Source of the DNA: Prostheceraeus crozeri
Taxonomy: Eukaryota; Platyhelminthes; Polycladida; Euryleptidae
Reading direction: 5' to 3'
DNA length: 64,000 nucleotides
NCBI GenBank assembly: GCA_907163375.1
Contig: CAJQUW010014330.1
Coordinates: forward strand, 90,001-154,000
This document shows, in pieces, positions 42,023 to 54,778 of this stretch (the stretch's first letter is position 1; each line of letters opens with the position of its first letter). Below the pieces are notes generated by a model. That model was given only the letters and a program-made list of their open reading frames with translations, had not been told where the DNA came from and ran no database searches. Both the position numbers and the translations under genes were made by a program.

Positions 42023-42874
42023 AGGTAGAGTGTCGCCTGGAAAAAGTATCTGCATACAGTGAAAATTTGTATATCAGAAGATTCAGTTTTTTGCCGAGAT
42101 TACGTTCCTGCGGTCTAAAAACTTATTTGAGAAGTTTTGAAAAAGCTAAATTTTTGCCAATTTATATACTACCGACATGACGCTCCTTTGAAAGTAGCAT
42201 GAAACAAGTTGGACATCAAAATGAATGAATATTTGTTAATAAGCATTCTAACTAAGCGGAAATGAAGCCGATTGTCAAGGGAATTTCATGAACCGCATTA
42301 TAATGGAAGTCTTCATGAAAAAGTCGAGATCTTATTGCGATTTCTTGACCGAAATTAATTGTTTTTCATTCTATTTTCATCGGTATGAATTTATGATTCA
42401 CTTAATTAATCTGAATGGTGATGTGCACCCATTTACATCTTTCAAAGGTAATTGAACTCATTGTCTCTGATTCTGTTATTTTGCTCTACCAGTGACAGGC
42501 TGCTTATGATATGATCACGCTTAAGAAGATTCTCTTGAGGTTCAACATGAAAGTAATAGAAGGTCATCGAGTTGCTAATTTAACAAACATTACCTCACCA
42601 AGGCTGTCATGACACGGAGAATCTGTGAAATATCGTCATTCATTCTGCATTGCTATCATGATCATTAAATCCCGTGGCAATTTCTTCAAAACTTCAAAAA
42701 TTTGCATATCTCACATTTGGTAACAATACCGACTGTATCCCCCTCGAGTTCATTTAATAAAATCGAAAGTAAATGATGACTATTATTTGCTGGAATCAAA
42801 GCCGCATTTGGAGGGGGGAATCGAAAGTGTATACACATTGGGGATTTAATTAATGCGGAGTTGCCACTCTACCT
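42023..42874. mobile_element. Possible non-autonomous element with AGGTAGAGTG termini
   Basis: AGGTAGAGTG at 42023 and its complement at 42865-42874 bound 852 bp without a credible ORF. No clear target duplication, so tentative. Confidence 0.35.
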
Positions 42875-43489
42875 AATATACTTACTCTATGCCTTCATCA
42901 CTATTGCCTACTTTTATAAATAGTACGACAGGAACATCTCACCATGCGCCTGAAAACCCAACAAGCAAATGACTTTCAAGTGTTTTTATATAGAGGCTAA
43001 CTGGTGCATGTGAAGCCGAAATAACTTTCATCTCAGACAAATATACGAGAGGGTGGATGCAAAGTAAATAGGTAGTGAAAATTAGCTATACTTTTTCTAA
43101 TTTTCATCGGATTGCAATGCAATTTTATTTGAATGTACTCCATAAAGTCGGAATATGCATGGAATAAGCTTGACGCTTTCAAAAAAGATTCCTTTTTTTC
43201 TTGAATTCTAGATTTTTTAATAACTTGTTATCTTTTCATAGTCTAGAGATAAAATGAAAATCAGCTAGGCAGTGGAAATCAAATAGCTAAATGAAGAACA
43301 TGTCCTCTCTGCACCTACTGAGCATAAAAATCTGTTATCTCTTTTTCATGGTTCCTTTGAACAGTCATAACAGTTGAAAGAAACTTCGTAAACTTCATTG
43401 ATTGCGCACACCTTCTGACCACGCATTGAATTTCTAACCGAAGTAAGATGAGCGAGCGCAAGTTGCTTTGATGCGAAGTCTGGAACTCA
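42875..43489. other. No gene seen
   Basis: AT-rich. The last ~50 bases may contain the start of the mariner-type pseudogene that follows. Confidence 0.35.
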
Positions 43490-44106
43490 GTGATAGCTGT
43501 ACAAGGGTGGTGGCGTTCGGTAAAATGGAGGAATGAGTCAATCCGGCCAGAGACAATCAAAAGTTGTCTTAAGAGGCTGATGACCACTGGATCTGTTACA
43601 GATGCACAGGGAAGTGGACGTCCGTCAACGTCATGTTCTGAGGAAAGTGGTACTTATACGTACGGGAAATGCTTTCAATTAGTCCTCAGAAGTCCACACG
43701 TGAGGCTGCTTGTGAAAACGGACTATCAAGGCACACGGTGCGTTCCGCATTGCCCAGAGTTTCGCTCTTGGAAGCCTCATGTTGTGCAAGAACTGACTCC
43801 TGTGACTGTGACCGTAGGCTGGAGTTCGCCGAGACAATGCCAGATTGGCTTGACGAGTGGCCAGAAATGTTCGAGAACATTCTCTAGAGTGATGAAGCCG
43901 TATTCCATGTAGGCAAAATGGTCAATCGCCATAATTGCCATTATTGGGCGGAGCACAATCCCCAAATCACAATGGAGAAGACACGAGGTCAACCAAGGGT
44001 GACAGTGTGGTGCAGAATGATGGTCGATGGAGTAGTCGGCCCACATTTTTTGCATGACACGATGAACAGTGAGCGCTATCTGACAATGCCAGAGGAATAT
44101 GTTTGA
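43490..44106 (+). pseudogene. Mariner-type transposase, frameshifted fragment
   Basis: Three frames in succession carry a helix-turn-helix linker (TGSVTDAQGSGRPSTS), a middle segment (STREAACENGLSRHTVRSAL) and the start of the DDE core (SDEAVFHVGKMVNRHNCHYW, RVTVWCRMMVDGVVGPHF, NSERYL). An ochre/amber interruption precedes SDEA, and the second Asp and Glu of the catalytic triad are missing. Inactive and truncated. Confidence 0.8.
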
Positions 44107-44775
44107 CCCTACAAATTTTGATTTTGTTGATTTCAATTTGAATTATGTTTGATCCTGCAAACTTCTTTATTGCGACCATAAATCTTAAATGATGCTTATT
44201 TCACATTAGATATTTGTCGGTATTTCTGTCTTGTCCTTCAATCGGCTCGTGCTTAAAGTAAATGTAGGTCATTGGACACACTGTTTCCTATTATTCGAGG
44301 TATAACATTACATTAGATAATTTTCCAATTTATGAAGACAGAAAATCTACAACGTAAATATTGCTGTCTCCTCGGCACAATTTAACATCGAGGTAACAAA
44401 GACTCGAAATAAAGCTCTCATGAAGAACTAAGCTATAATTCGGCTTTACAGAAAAGGCTTTGAGTATCACAATCACAATGACGTTATTTAAATCTGTAAT
44501 AATGTTTATGATCGTGGAGAGGATTAAGATAAATGCTGTGTCTTAAATCATCCTTTTTTTACAAATTCTGTCCTTCATTTTTATCGCAATGTTTTCGTTG
44601 AAACTGATGCAGTATAGCACCATTATTCATCAACAATAATGTAACTGCTACATGTGATTAACTGGACTTCATGTTCCATAGCTTCCTGACTTCGTTGCGG
44701 TGGTGTTGGCAGCACTCCTGATTGCTTTCAGCTAGAAATCTATCTCTTACCGGTTGAAAACAATACAAAGCACAA
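44107..44775. other. No gene seen
   Basis: AT-rich spacer between two transposase pseudogenes. Confidence 0.35.
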
Positions 44776-45548
44776 ATGAACAATAACGAGATCGCATTCA
44801 CAAAAGGCAAAGTGTCAGCCTTGCTAGAACTAGGGTTTTCTTTGCGAGCTACAAGCAAGCGACTAAATGTCCCTTACACAAATGTGCATCGATGGCATAA
44901 TGATGATTTTCGACTCTGTCGTAAAGAGGGCTCTGGCCGTCCACGCAAAACATCCAAACGTAGAGAACGCCTAATTTTGAGATTTGTTAAAGTTGATCCA
45001 AATCTCTCGTTAACTGAGATGGCTGCACTAGACTCGTCTATTTCTAAGTCCAATATTCGTAGAAGACTTATTGAGTCGAATTTCAAGAGCTGTAAGAGGC
45101 CCTCTCAGATCGAATTATCAGATCAGCATACAAAAAGACGTCTCAGATGGGCAATGAGTCATTGTCACTGGCGAAATCAATGGGATCGGGTTGTCTGGTC
45201 TGATGAGGCATCAGTCCGTCTGAAGGATAGTGATGGTCGATTGAGATTATGGATAAAATCTGATCAGGAAATTCCGAGACATTTACATCGTCCCCAGGTA
45301 CAAGGTGGTGCGACTCTACTGATTTGGGCTGGCATTTGGACCAATGGCCGCTCTGAACTTCACATGCAGCAAGGAACCATGAATTCTGAACGCCATGTGA
45401 ATGTTTTACGAATGAACATTGGCCAAATGACAGATCAACTTGGTGATCGATCGACTTGGTTATTTATCGATGATAATGCTACGTGTCACAGGAGTAGTAG
45501 AGTCAACTTATGCAAGTCTCAATTAGGGCTTAGGACATTATCTTGGCC
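44776..45548 (+). pseudogene. Tc1-type transposase, 3'-truncated
   Basis: An open frame from ATG 44776 encodes an N-terminal paired-like DNA-binding region (FSLRATSKRLNVPYTNVHRW, GSGRPRKTSKRRERLILRF), then the DDE core with first Asp in VVWSDEASVRL and second in FIDDNATCH. It reads to LSWP, where Tc1 proteins normally continue to the catalytic Glu; instead the sequence switches to a different mariner family. About 257 residues remain. The frame is intact up to the breakpoint, so truncation is fairly recent. Confidence 0.85.
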
Positions 45549-46138
45549 ATCTGAGCGGATATGTGAACAAACAGAATTCGAGGTTCTGGGGTTCATCAAA
45601 TCCAAGAGAGATCAAGCAACACCCACTGCATTCTCTCAAGTGTACGGTTTGGTGCGAAGTAATGGCTGAACGCATCATTGGTCCATACTTCTTTGAAGAT
45701 GACGAGGGGAATGCGGAAAGAGTCACTGGTGCTGTTTACAGGAGCATGTTGGAGAACTTTGTTCGTCCAGAGGTAGAGAACCATCCTGAGATCTGGTTCC
45801 AACAAGACGGCGCCACTGCTCACACAGCCGGCCAAACGATGTCGCTCTTGCGCGATATTTTCGGAGAAAAATTGATCTCCAAGAATTCGGAATTTCCTTG
45901 GCCTCCGCGTTCCCCAGACCTGACCGCACCAGATTTCTTCCTATGGGGATATTTGAAGGAACGGGTGTATGTGAGTAATACTCAAACAATTCAGGAGTTG
46001 AAGCAGAACATTCGTGCGGAGATCAGTGGACTACAGCCAGAAACTCTGTCCGCAGTGATGATGAATGCGCTGAAGAGAGCATCTCTTTGTGAGGAAGAAA
46101 ATGGCGGCCATTTGAAGGACATCATTTTCCATACGTAG
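45549..46138 (+). pseudogene. C-terminal half of a different mariner-type transposase
   Basis: The frame from about 45551 encodes LSGYVNKQNSRFWG, CTVWCEVMAERIIGPYFF, WFQQDGATAHTA (second Asp) and PRSPDLTAPDFFLWGYLKER, ending at 46138. It is a distinct family from the Tc1 piece upstream and lacks its own N-terminus and first catalytic Asp. A 3' terminal sequence GGCCCACCCTGTATATA follows at about 46243. The two halves form a chimera at ~45549. Confidence 0.85.
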
Positions 46139-46261
46139 TCATAATAAACTCCTGTACTTGTAGTTATCGAATATCTACTTGGATTTAATAATGAGTCGTT
46201 TTTTCTTAAGAATATTTCAATCTTAAATCCCTTTGTCTTCCATGGCCCACCCTGTATATAT

Positions 46262-47350
46262 TTCTCCCAGAAGTTAGAATCTACTGAAGTCTTTGCAATT
46301 TTGAATCACACCATTCAGTTCCACTTTAAGTTCTTTCTTTCTTTTCAAGCTCGTTTGAATTAATTCCTGTCCATGCAAGATCTCATCTCCTGCATATTTC
46401 TACTGTCGAGAGCAGTCTCCAGGCGGGAGTTTCCTTTTTCTGTCAAAAGATCACCAATTTCGACCGTAGTTAATATTTCTTTTCTTTCTTTTTCCAAGCT
46501 TTGTCGTTGGTGACCGGCAAAACACTTCAAGACAGTTCACCACTCCATTCGACGGTGGTGTTCGAGTATGTTCAGTAATTGAATTTCATAATTTCGAAAA
46601 GATTTCGAAACATTATTAATTTCACGATTCATGTGAGCATGTTGTGATAATATTATGCAGACAAGCACCCAACTAAGTTATAGGTTGATCGCCAACCTAT
46701 TGAACGTCGCTGAATTTCGTAGAACACATAATTAACTTCGTACGTCCGTAGCATATACATGTATGTAGTGCCCGAATTTAGTGCCAGTGCATGTATACAC
46801 ATACATGCAGTGCCTCGTTTGTTAATTTTATTGGCATAATTAAATCGCATGTCACAAAAGGTAGATTTCTTGTTATTATTGATGTCACATCAAAACACAT
46901 TACAATCTGAAAGCTAGATTCAAATATTAAGATGTAGCGTAGGACATGATACAGTGATACTATCATAGACCTACTTATTGTCTACTAAACATGAATGCAT
47001 CTGAAAAATGCACTTTTGTACTAAATGATAGATTACATAAACATAAAAGACAAGCACCACACATATTTGGCGCATGAAAGTACGAGCGCAATATTTTAAC
47101 GGTGTGTCCAGAAAATAATATAAAGCTAAAAAGTAGGATTACATTGAGTTTTGCACCCATAAACGGATTTGAAGAATTCAGAAGAAATTTGTGCATTCAA
47201 AGCGTGTCCTTCTTTTACTTAATTGATCTCCACGTTTCTGGAAACAGCCAAGATGTGATGACATGATGCAGGAACAGCAAAAATGGAAAAGATTTTTCGA
47301 TTTCATCAGAAATATCCCATACCTATAGACGCATACGTTCCCCAGCAGCA
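46262..47350. other. No gene seen
   Basis: AT-rich, no recognised gene or repeat apart from a CTTTCTTTCTTTTCAAGCT microsatellite-like patch near 46330-46500. Confidence 0.35.
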
Positions 47351-47357
47351 AAAACAC

Positions 47358-47585
47358 GTCTCTGAGACGTCTCAGCTGGTCTCACTCGTCGCATTTCACA
47401 GAAATGGTCTCTAGAAAAATATTGAATCGAACAGGCACAAAAAGTAATATTTAGCCACAACGTCATTTTTGTTTTTGATCGTCTATTTTTTTTTACTCGT
47501 CTCATGTTGTCGTAACTCGTCTTCAAAACAGTTGTAAAATTGAGACCAGTTGAGACGACTCTACTCGTCCTGACTGGTCTAAAAA
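47358..47585. repeat. GTCTC/CTCGTC repeat array, possible CACTA subterminal region
   Basis: Multiple inverted and direct copies of GAGACGTCTCAGCTGGTCTCACTCGTC-like words (47358-47405 and 47545-47585). It precedes the DUF4218-type transposase by 600 bases and could be its subterminal array; no matching right end was found. Confidence 0.4.
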
Positions 47586-48297
47586 TAAAATTGTGCTAAT
47601 AAACCTCATGCATGATCATCACACGTATGACCGAAAACTTTCTCCGATTTTATGTAGCACCTACTTTTTCAAATATACCTGAAATTGTTGCCTAAAGATA
47701 GAAAAATGGCTTTGCTAGTCAGATTAGCAGATAATCAACATATGTATTAAATATTTCTCCTCTTCGAACAACTCACGCCCTCATATATCTCGTTGTGAAT
47801 GAGAGAAAATATGACATAGTTTTCTATGACATTATCCACGATCTCTAACCGTCTAGTTAGATAAACGTTGCTTTTCTTTGAACATTATTTAAAGGGGCGA
47901 CATCTTTTCCTTAACATTACAAGTTGACGGTGCATTGCAAAATTCCAATGCGTTTACATATGTATTCACTTTTCTTGTAAATGATTGGATGAATTTAATG
48001 ACTATCAGAAGATTGTACTTATGAATGACGTTATTTTTATCCTAATTTTGCTTCAATCTGCTAAGGAATCCTTAGGTTCCATGGCGGAATAAAGAAATTG
48101 AACAAATGTTGACCGAAATATTTGCCTAAATCGGCTAAATCTCTTAAAATTTCAAGTTGAGCCTAATATGTAGAATTTTGTTTTGACAAATCGCAAACTG
48201 TTTGAATGGCGACGCGTTGTAGACATTATAGTATTTGATTGCATTGCTCATCATCGTTGCCTGATTATTCTGTTTCCTTGTGACTTAATTACGTCAG

Positions 48298-50154
48298 AAG
48301 CTAGAAGAAAAAGGCGCCGTATATTGAGGCAGTGTGAAAGTCATATAAATTTAGAAAGAGCTACTGAAGAACCACACGCAATATTTCAAAGTGTAGAGTC
48401 AGTGGCGGAATGTTTTGATGATATTCCTAGGGTTTCGCGTGTTGATAATATAAACTTGCTTTCTTCTGAAGAAACAGAAGACACAAATGAAGTCTGAAGA
48501 TCTAGTTTCTTGATCGGATAAAATATCCAGCTACTCCTCTGATGATTGTAGCGACTCAAGCACAGAATCGAACGATATTGTGAACGACATCAGAGACTTT
48601 ATTATCTCCTCTAACCAGTCATTATCTAATGCGAATATGTTACTAGGAATATTACGAAAGTATCACAGCATATTACCTAAGGACGCAAGGACACTTATGA
48701 AAAAGAAAGAGGATATTGTATACCGTCATGTTGCTCCAGGTCGTTACGTACATTTCGGCTTAAGAAACGGACTGAAGTTGTTTTCTAACCACATTACGGT
48801 ACCCGAAATCAACGTTCGGCTGAATATAGATGGTGTACCGCTTTTCAAAAGCTCTGTATCAGGTTTTTGACCGGTTCTTGCTGATATACAGGAACTACCT
48901 AAATCAGTATTTATTGTTGGCCTCTACCATGGACTACAGAAACCAGAATCAGCCACTGTATTCCTGGAAGACTTGATGTTGGAGCTCAACGAACCAAATG
49001 AGAATTTGCCGTACAATTTCAAGTGATCGATGTGCTGCTGTGACATTCCGGCTAAACGATAGACGATGTTTTTTAGAAGTTGATGCTGAATTAAGGACCA
49101 ATCACACGTTTAGATCTCGGGAGCATGTAGAGCATAATACAGGAGATAGTCCATTCGAGCTGGTTAGCTCAATCGATATGATACAATTTTTTCCGATTGA
49201 TTATATGCACTGTTTGTGTCACGGTTTGATAAGAAAAGTCCTTAAACAATTGAAACACGGAAACAAACCTCACAAATTAAGTCAGCAGAATATGTTGGAA
49301 ATGAATGATTTGATATCACAGATTCGTCTGGATATTCCGTCAGATTTCTGTCGAAAACCCAGAAGCCTGCAACATTTAGGCCTCTGGAAAGCTACTTAAT
49401 TGCGTCTCTTTGGGTTGTATATAGGCCCGATTATCCTCAAACGCTATATGAACAAAGACTTACATGAATTGCTCATGTCAATCTTTGTTTATGGTCGCAT
49501 TATTTGTCATCCCTTATGGTGCGAAACACGGGCGAGTTATGTTCATGAGCTGGCCAAGATGATAATTGCGAACTCAGCGATCATTTTTGGTAAAACATTT
49601 ATTACATTGAATACGCACTATCTGATCCATCTAGCTGAGGACTGTAGGCGTTTGGGGCAAGCGGACAAATTCAGTTGTTTTCCTTTTGAAAACTTTATGC
49701 GGTTTTTGAAGCGAATTATTCGTTCCCCCAACCTTCCACTACAGCAGGCTTGCAATCGCATACGAGAAAGTGGGCAAGACTTGGGTCAGTTCGCTCCGGT
49801 TTTTGATGTGGCTAAGGAAAACACACACCATACTGTTTTTCCAAACAGTGCCATTTTCGCAATAGTCTTTTGAAATCCAAAGGAACAAATCGATATGTAT
49901 TGACGCACCAAAACGATGTATTCAAAATAATTGATATTATTTTCGAGGAAGGTCGGGTTACCTTAAATGGCCAATGTCTCAGCGCCCTGTCGAATGCATT
50001 CTTCTATCCCTTGCCTTCAAACAAACTGGACACATTCTGTGGTAGTAAATTTAGCAGAAATGTGTCATCCATAATTTTGCATGATGTCAAATGCAAGTTA
50101 TTTAAAGTGAGAGACACATTCACTCCGATTTTGCACACGTATGCAGATGCGTAG
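48298..50154 (+). pseudogene. DUF4218/Transposase_21-like (CACTA-type) transposase, decayed
   Basis: Likely begins after the acceptor ACGTCAG at 48291-48297. Segments in order: basic RRKRRRILRQCESH, an acidic linker, NIDGVPLFKSS (frame 1), then after a TGA, SVFIVGLYHGLQKPESA; then frame 2: AELRTNHTFRS, EHVEHNTGDSPFELV, FPIDYMHCLCHGLIRKVLKQL, RKPRSLQHLGLWKAT; after a TAA, LRLFGLYIGPIILKRYM and NTHYLIHLAEDC. These are the DUF4218-type C-terminal and RNase H-fold core motifs of CACTA-related transposases common in invertebrates. At least three stops or frameshifts kill it. Confidence 0.75.
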
Positions 50155-50936
50155 TTAATAAAGACCTTATGTATAATCACCAGATCTTTTTTCTTCAATT
50201 AGCATGTAAAGGTTTTCTAAGCACGTTATATGTAATAGGGGAGAATGGGGTGATTTGGCACATGGGGTGATGGGTATGGCACCCACCCTCTAGCCGAATT
50301 TTTGCTTTGTATCGAAAATCCGAAATATACAGATTGAAGCATTATTATGACACACATTCGGCATGTATGACATAAGTTTATAGTGCACTTCGTTTTTTAC
50401 CGGAAGTGGAAATGAGGTTTACCTTACATACCGGTAAAAAAAGTTTTAAAAAAGCACTACTAGTACATGTATCTTAATTATTGGCGTCCTGTTGCTAAAC
50501 CGGCGATAAAGTTTTATCCTATTATACAATCTGAGACAACCTATCATATTATCTGACACTCAGTAGAGCCCAACCCATGCTAGAGCCACGCATGCATCTT
50601 GAATACGCCTGTACAGCCTCGTGTTGAGAGAGCGCATCTACATCATACTTGTGGAGCATCACCACAACTTCATCATCTACGATGTTATCTAAAGACGTAA
50701 ACGAGAGGCAATTGCCTTCTCCCCTGCTTTTGTTTTCATTTTTAGAGATGCCTCAAGTCAATAATTTTTCAATTCAATTTGATAAAAAGATCATTTTTAA
50801 CTGAAATTTGTTTCCTGTGCCTATTGAAATTTTACGGAGTATATGCTAATCAACAGCCTAGATTTGAGTTGTTTAAATAGTCGCAAAACATGAACAAAAT
50901 CTGGTTAATATCTCTAACTATCTCAGAAACTTTCAG
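50155..50936. other. No gene seen
   Basis: A GGGGAGAATGGGGTGATTTG motif at 50238 looks like a transposon terminus of unknown family (GGGGTGAT repeated). A first exon for the downstream gene may hide here. Confidence 0.35.
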
Positions 50937-50939
50937 ACT

Positions 50940-52615
50940 ATGGACGTATTTAGAAAGAACATATTTGCCCTGATGTACGACCTCGATGAAATTCACGATG
51001 TCGGAACCCTGGTTAATTGGACATATGAGTTATTCGAATCACTGCGAGATGGTGAAAGGATTTTCGCTGAAAGAAAAGATGTCACGGCAGGTCGTATGGT
51101 GATCGTACGAATAGCAGAAAACGAGGATCTTTTGAAGGAATCGCAGACGTTTTGTACCATAATGAGAGCCAAGCACTTGAGTGTTGAAGAAATACGCTCA
51201 TATCTCCAACTAGTACGGCTGAAGGAAAGGAGACAGCATTTACCACCATCCAGTGTAAGTGTTCAATATTATGCAAATACCTACTGTAACAAGATACTTG
51301 TGTGTTGTGGCTTCCATAGAGTCTGATATTTTTGGGTGTTTTGTTCTCTGTTTCTACGATGGGTGCATGTCTTTGGATACGCGTCTCCCATATCATTCTT
51401 GTATGGTTCTATGATCTAACTAAGACTTTTGCATGTAATACATAGACATTTTGAAATTCAAGCGATGTATTGAGTTATAAGAGATTATTGAATAAATCGA
51501 GTTTTGGGACTGGTAGACGCCAGTTGTGTATTTTGATTTCTCCGATCAAAGAAGCAATTACCGCTATCGTTACACCTATATTATAATTATCCACTGAAAC
51601 ATAGTATGGAAAACATATAGGCATGTATTAGTATGCAGATTTATCGTGCATTTAGTGACTTTATGTAATGGAGAAGTTGCATGATATACATTTAAACATT
51701 CAAAACTCTTTCACTATATCATTTCAGAACTTTTTTTACCGGAAGTAGTGAAGCGGAACAGTGGTGAGTTGAGAATTGAAGAAAATCGTAACTCAGAAAG
51801 ACAAGTTATTTAAATTAAAACTATGTTAACAGAAATCATACTCCAAAATAGAGTAATATGATTTTAGGTAAATAGCCTAAACATCAAATATCAATGTGAG
51901 AGTCAACATGTAAGTCTCCATTGAACCTCTCTTTTTTTCTTACAGCCGCCACCTACTTTAGAAGATGTGGAAATGGAAAGTCAGACAACGAAGGTACATG
52001 TACGAGTATGTGTAAATAAGAAACTTATACACTGGTATGTGTAACCCTGGTATTATTGCTATTACAGACATGCAATCTCGGAGACACAAGTATGGATATA
52101 ACAAATGCTTCCTTCCACGAATTGCCATTGGGTCATAGTACAGAGGCAGGTGCAACAACTTGAATTTTTAGCATACGTGTCATTTACGTTCAAGTGGTAG
52201 GCCGCAATTTCATGTAAATTGTAGCTTGTTAGGTCAGATCATCGTAACCTATGGTAGTGAGAGATAACCCTAATGGCTCTATTATTACTATACAAAAGAA
52301 AGTACGTTGTCAAAGATGTCTGATTTTATTGATGTTAAATGCGCAATAACACATACATGGAAGGGGCTACTGTCTTAAGAATTGTTGAATTGTATATCGA
52401 CTTATAGAAAAAATGCATTTTTAAAAAATGTTAAAAAGGAGAAAATTTAAATATCACAACCTTAGCGCTACCTACCATGTAGGGCCTACTCTATTTTCGC
52501 AAGCTACATGTTTTATTATATCTAAGTATATACGTATTCATTTTATATCAGTGTAGCCTAATATTTTTATGTCAATTCTATTATTTCTTCAGATGTCAAA
52601 TTTAAGCAGTCATGA
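50940..52615 (+). CDS. Spliced accessory-type gene downstream of the transposase
   Basis: Exons 50937-51254 (ATG 50940), 51946-51993, 52068-52149 and 52593-52615 give phase-consistent joins (donors GTAAGT, GTACAT and a weak GTGCAA; acceptors TTTCAG, TTACAG, TTACAG, CTTCAG) and 157 aa. Exon 1 encodes a helical N-terminus then VNWTYELFES...DGERIFAERK, a small beta-rich region like that in the BEN-cargo gene; later exons are acidic. No BEN domain is found before the stop; in another phase the last exon encodes CxC/CxxC pairs. May be a truncated gene whose later exons were displaced by the LTR element starting at 52838. Confidence 0.45.
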
Positions 52616-52837
52616 GAAGTGTGTCTGTCATAAACTGGAAGGTAAAATATTCAAAGACTTGTGTTTGTCATGCCATAGTTGCTCAGCATTTCAGGTGGCA
52701 TGTCGGTTATGTTTTCGATCCCCTTTTATGATAGTGTGTTTTTGTACAGTTTTGAATGGGTGAAAGGAAGCATGAACATTATAACTGATTCAATTAAGTA
52801 GAGCTTACATACTTACGATTCCTTTTTATTGTAGTAT

Positions 52838-53355
52838 TGTAATCTCGATTGCATCGTTGATATATCAGTCGCCTCAAGTGTGGAGAATTAATTTGAAATT
52901 AATATTACATTCAGACCTTTGAGTGTACTTTCTTCTACAAAGTACTTCATCATATTTTACATTCCTATTGTGGAGATACTATACAATCTTTGAAGAGTGG
53001 GATTCTCATTCTGTGGAGCCATGAGGGTGATCAGATATTTGCACAAACATGTGTTAGAACATTGGCCGGTAGCGCTATATGTGTTTAAAACATCAAAGTT
53101 CCGAGAATTTGACGATGCTGGCATGCGGTCAATCTATTGTCCAACTTCTACATGCAGTTCTCTAAGCTACATTGTCATTACGAATTTCATAACAACACTG
53201 CCCGCTCAATTTTCACTCTCAAGAGAAGCAATATCAGCAATTTCACGATTATGTGGTAAAACTTTTGTCATAGTATCGACCTCTTCTTTGATTTCTGAGG
53301 GTTCGAGGCCCGAAGGCAATCGCGGCAAATTGTAATTGGCCGCGACAGACTAATA
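52838..53355 (+). repeat. Left 874-bp direct repeat (possible 5' LTR), first part
   Basis: TGTAATCTCGATTGCATCG to the TA at 53354-53355, matching 61621 onward with only a few differences. The 112-aa ORF inside occurs identically in both copies but has no recognisable domain. The repeat resumes at 54779 after a mariner insertion. Confidence 0.85.
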
Positions 53356-54776
53356 CCGGGTGATCATAAAGTCACGAAAGTGAAGAAAATGCTTTGTTTT
53401 GAGTTTAATTGAGTTTAAATTGAATCGAATATCCTTTGTCGTGATTATATACAATAGATGTGAACATAGATATGAGCATTTGAAGGACGGGTTGTCTCGT
53501 GACTACTTGATTGTGTCATGTGATCAACTTTTTACATAGATATGAACATTTGAAATTTCAGGCTTAGCATATCTACATACGAATGCGTCAGACACATCAT
53601 TCTTCGCTTCACTTCATTTCACCTCGTCACTCACTATGGCTTACAACGTTGCTGAACGAGTGTGCTTGATTGAAAATTATTTTCGTTCTGGAAGCTATTC
53701 TATAGCAAAGAGTGCTCTCTTTCAACTCAATCCATCCGCTCCTGTTCCGCACGATTCAACAATTAAGAGATTGGTCGATTAATTTCGAGAAACGGGATCC
53801 GTGCATGACCGAAGATGCAGTGGAAGACCGTCCTTCGATGATGAAGATGTCGCAGCTGTTCAAGGTGCACTTATAAACAGTCCTCAAAAATCGCTCAGAA
53901 AAGTTTCCCAACAAATCGACATGTCCTTCTCCAGTGTTCAGAAGATTTGTCGAAAAGTTTTGCATCTGTTTCCCTATAAGACCTGTGTGATGCACACACT
54001 GATGCAGAATGACTACGAGCAGCGATCGATATTTTGTGATTGGCTTATTGCCGTGACCAATGATGATCCTCAGTTTTTGAAAACATGCTTTTGGAGTGAT
54101 GAAGCTTGGTTTCATCTCTCTGGATACATGAACTCACAAAATACGCGATGTTGGTTGTCGGAGAATCCACATCAGTATGTCGAAACCTCACTTCATCCTC
54201 AGAAAATCGGTGTCTGGGCTGCAATGTCTGGAGAACGGATTCATTTCTCTTTCTTTGAAGGTCGAGTGGACAGTGACAAGTATTGTTCATTCATCGGTCA
54301 GCTCGCCGTGACCTTAACTGAAAACGAAAGACATATTGCATGGTTCCAGCAAGACAATGCAACTGCCCATACTTCTCGAAGAACTACGCAACATCTTACT
54401 CAGATATTCGGAAAGCGACTGATCGACAAGCAACTCTTTCCAGCGCGATCACCGGATCTCACACCAATGGATTTTTTCTTGTGGGGCTACGTGAAGGATA
54501 AGGTGTTTGCCAACAACCCCAAAAGTTTGAATGATTTGCAGTGCCATTACGTCCTGTATTAAGAGTGTTAACTCAGACATGCTAATGAATGTGTCATCCA
54601 ATATCGTAAAGCGCGCCCATTACTGTAAATCTCAGAAAGGAGGGCATTTTCAACATCTTCTTTAACTTGTAATGTGTTCTTCTAAACCCCTCTAATTGAA
54701 AATTGAATATAAATGGGACCTTGTTTATCTAGAAAATTGTAGTTTTATCCACTTGCGTCATTTTATGATCACCCTA
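53356..54776 (+). mobile_element. Mariner-family element inserted in the left direct repeat
   Basis: 1421 bp with termini CCGGGTGATCATAAAG and (complement) TAGGGTGATCATAAAATGACG, flanked by TA at 53354-53355 and 54777-54778. The uninterrupted sequence at 62134 provides the empty site. Contains a transposase pseudogene. Confidence 0.9.
53636..54667 (+). pseudogene. Mariner transposase with one stop and one frameshift
   Basis: From ATG 53636 (MAYNVAERVCLIENYF) the frame runs through a helix-turn-helix region, a TAA at 53780-53782, GRPSFDDEDV, then the DDE core: SDEAWFHLSGYMNSQNTR, IGVWAAMSGERIH, WFQQDNATAHTS and RSPDLTPMDFFLWGYVKDKV. A frameshift near 54545 separates the last ~40 residues (ending KSQKGGHFQHLL). 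Catalytic Asp residues and the final acidic position of the third motif are visible. Two lesions only, so it was active recently. Confidence 0.9.
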
Positions 54777-54778
54777 TA

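Noticed and set aside
47358-47585. Defined left end of a CACTA element for the decayed transposase
   Set aside because: No CACTA terminus or matching right end found; listed only as a repeat array.
52997-53335. 112-aa ORF identical at 61780-62118
   Set aside because: Identical because it is inside the direct repeats; no domain and no sign of coding.
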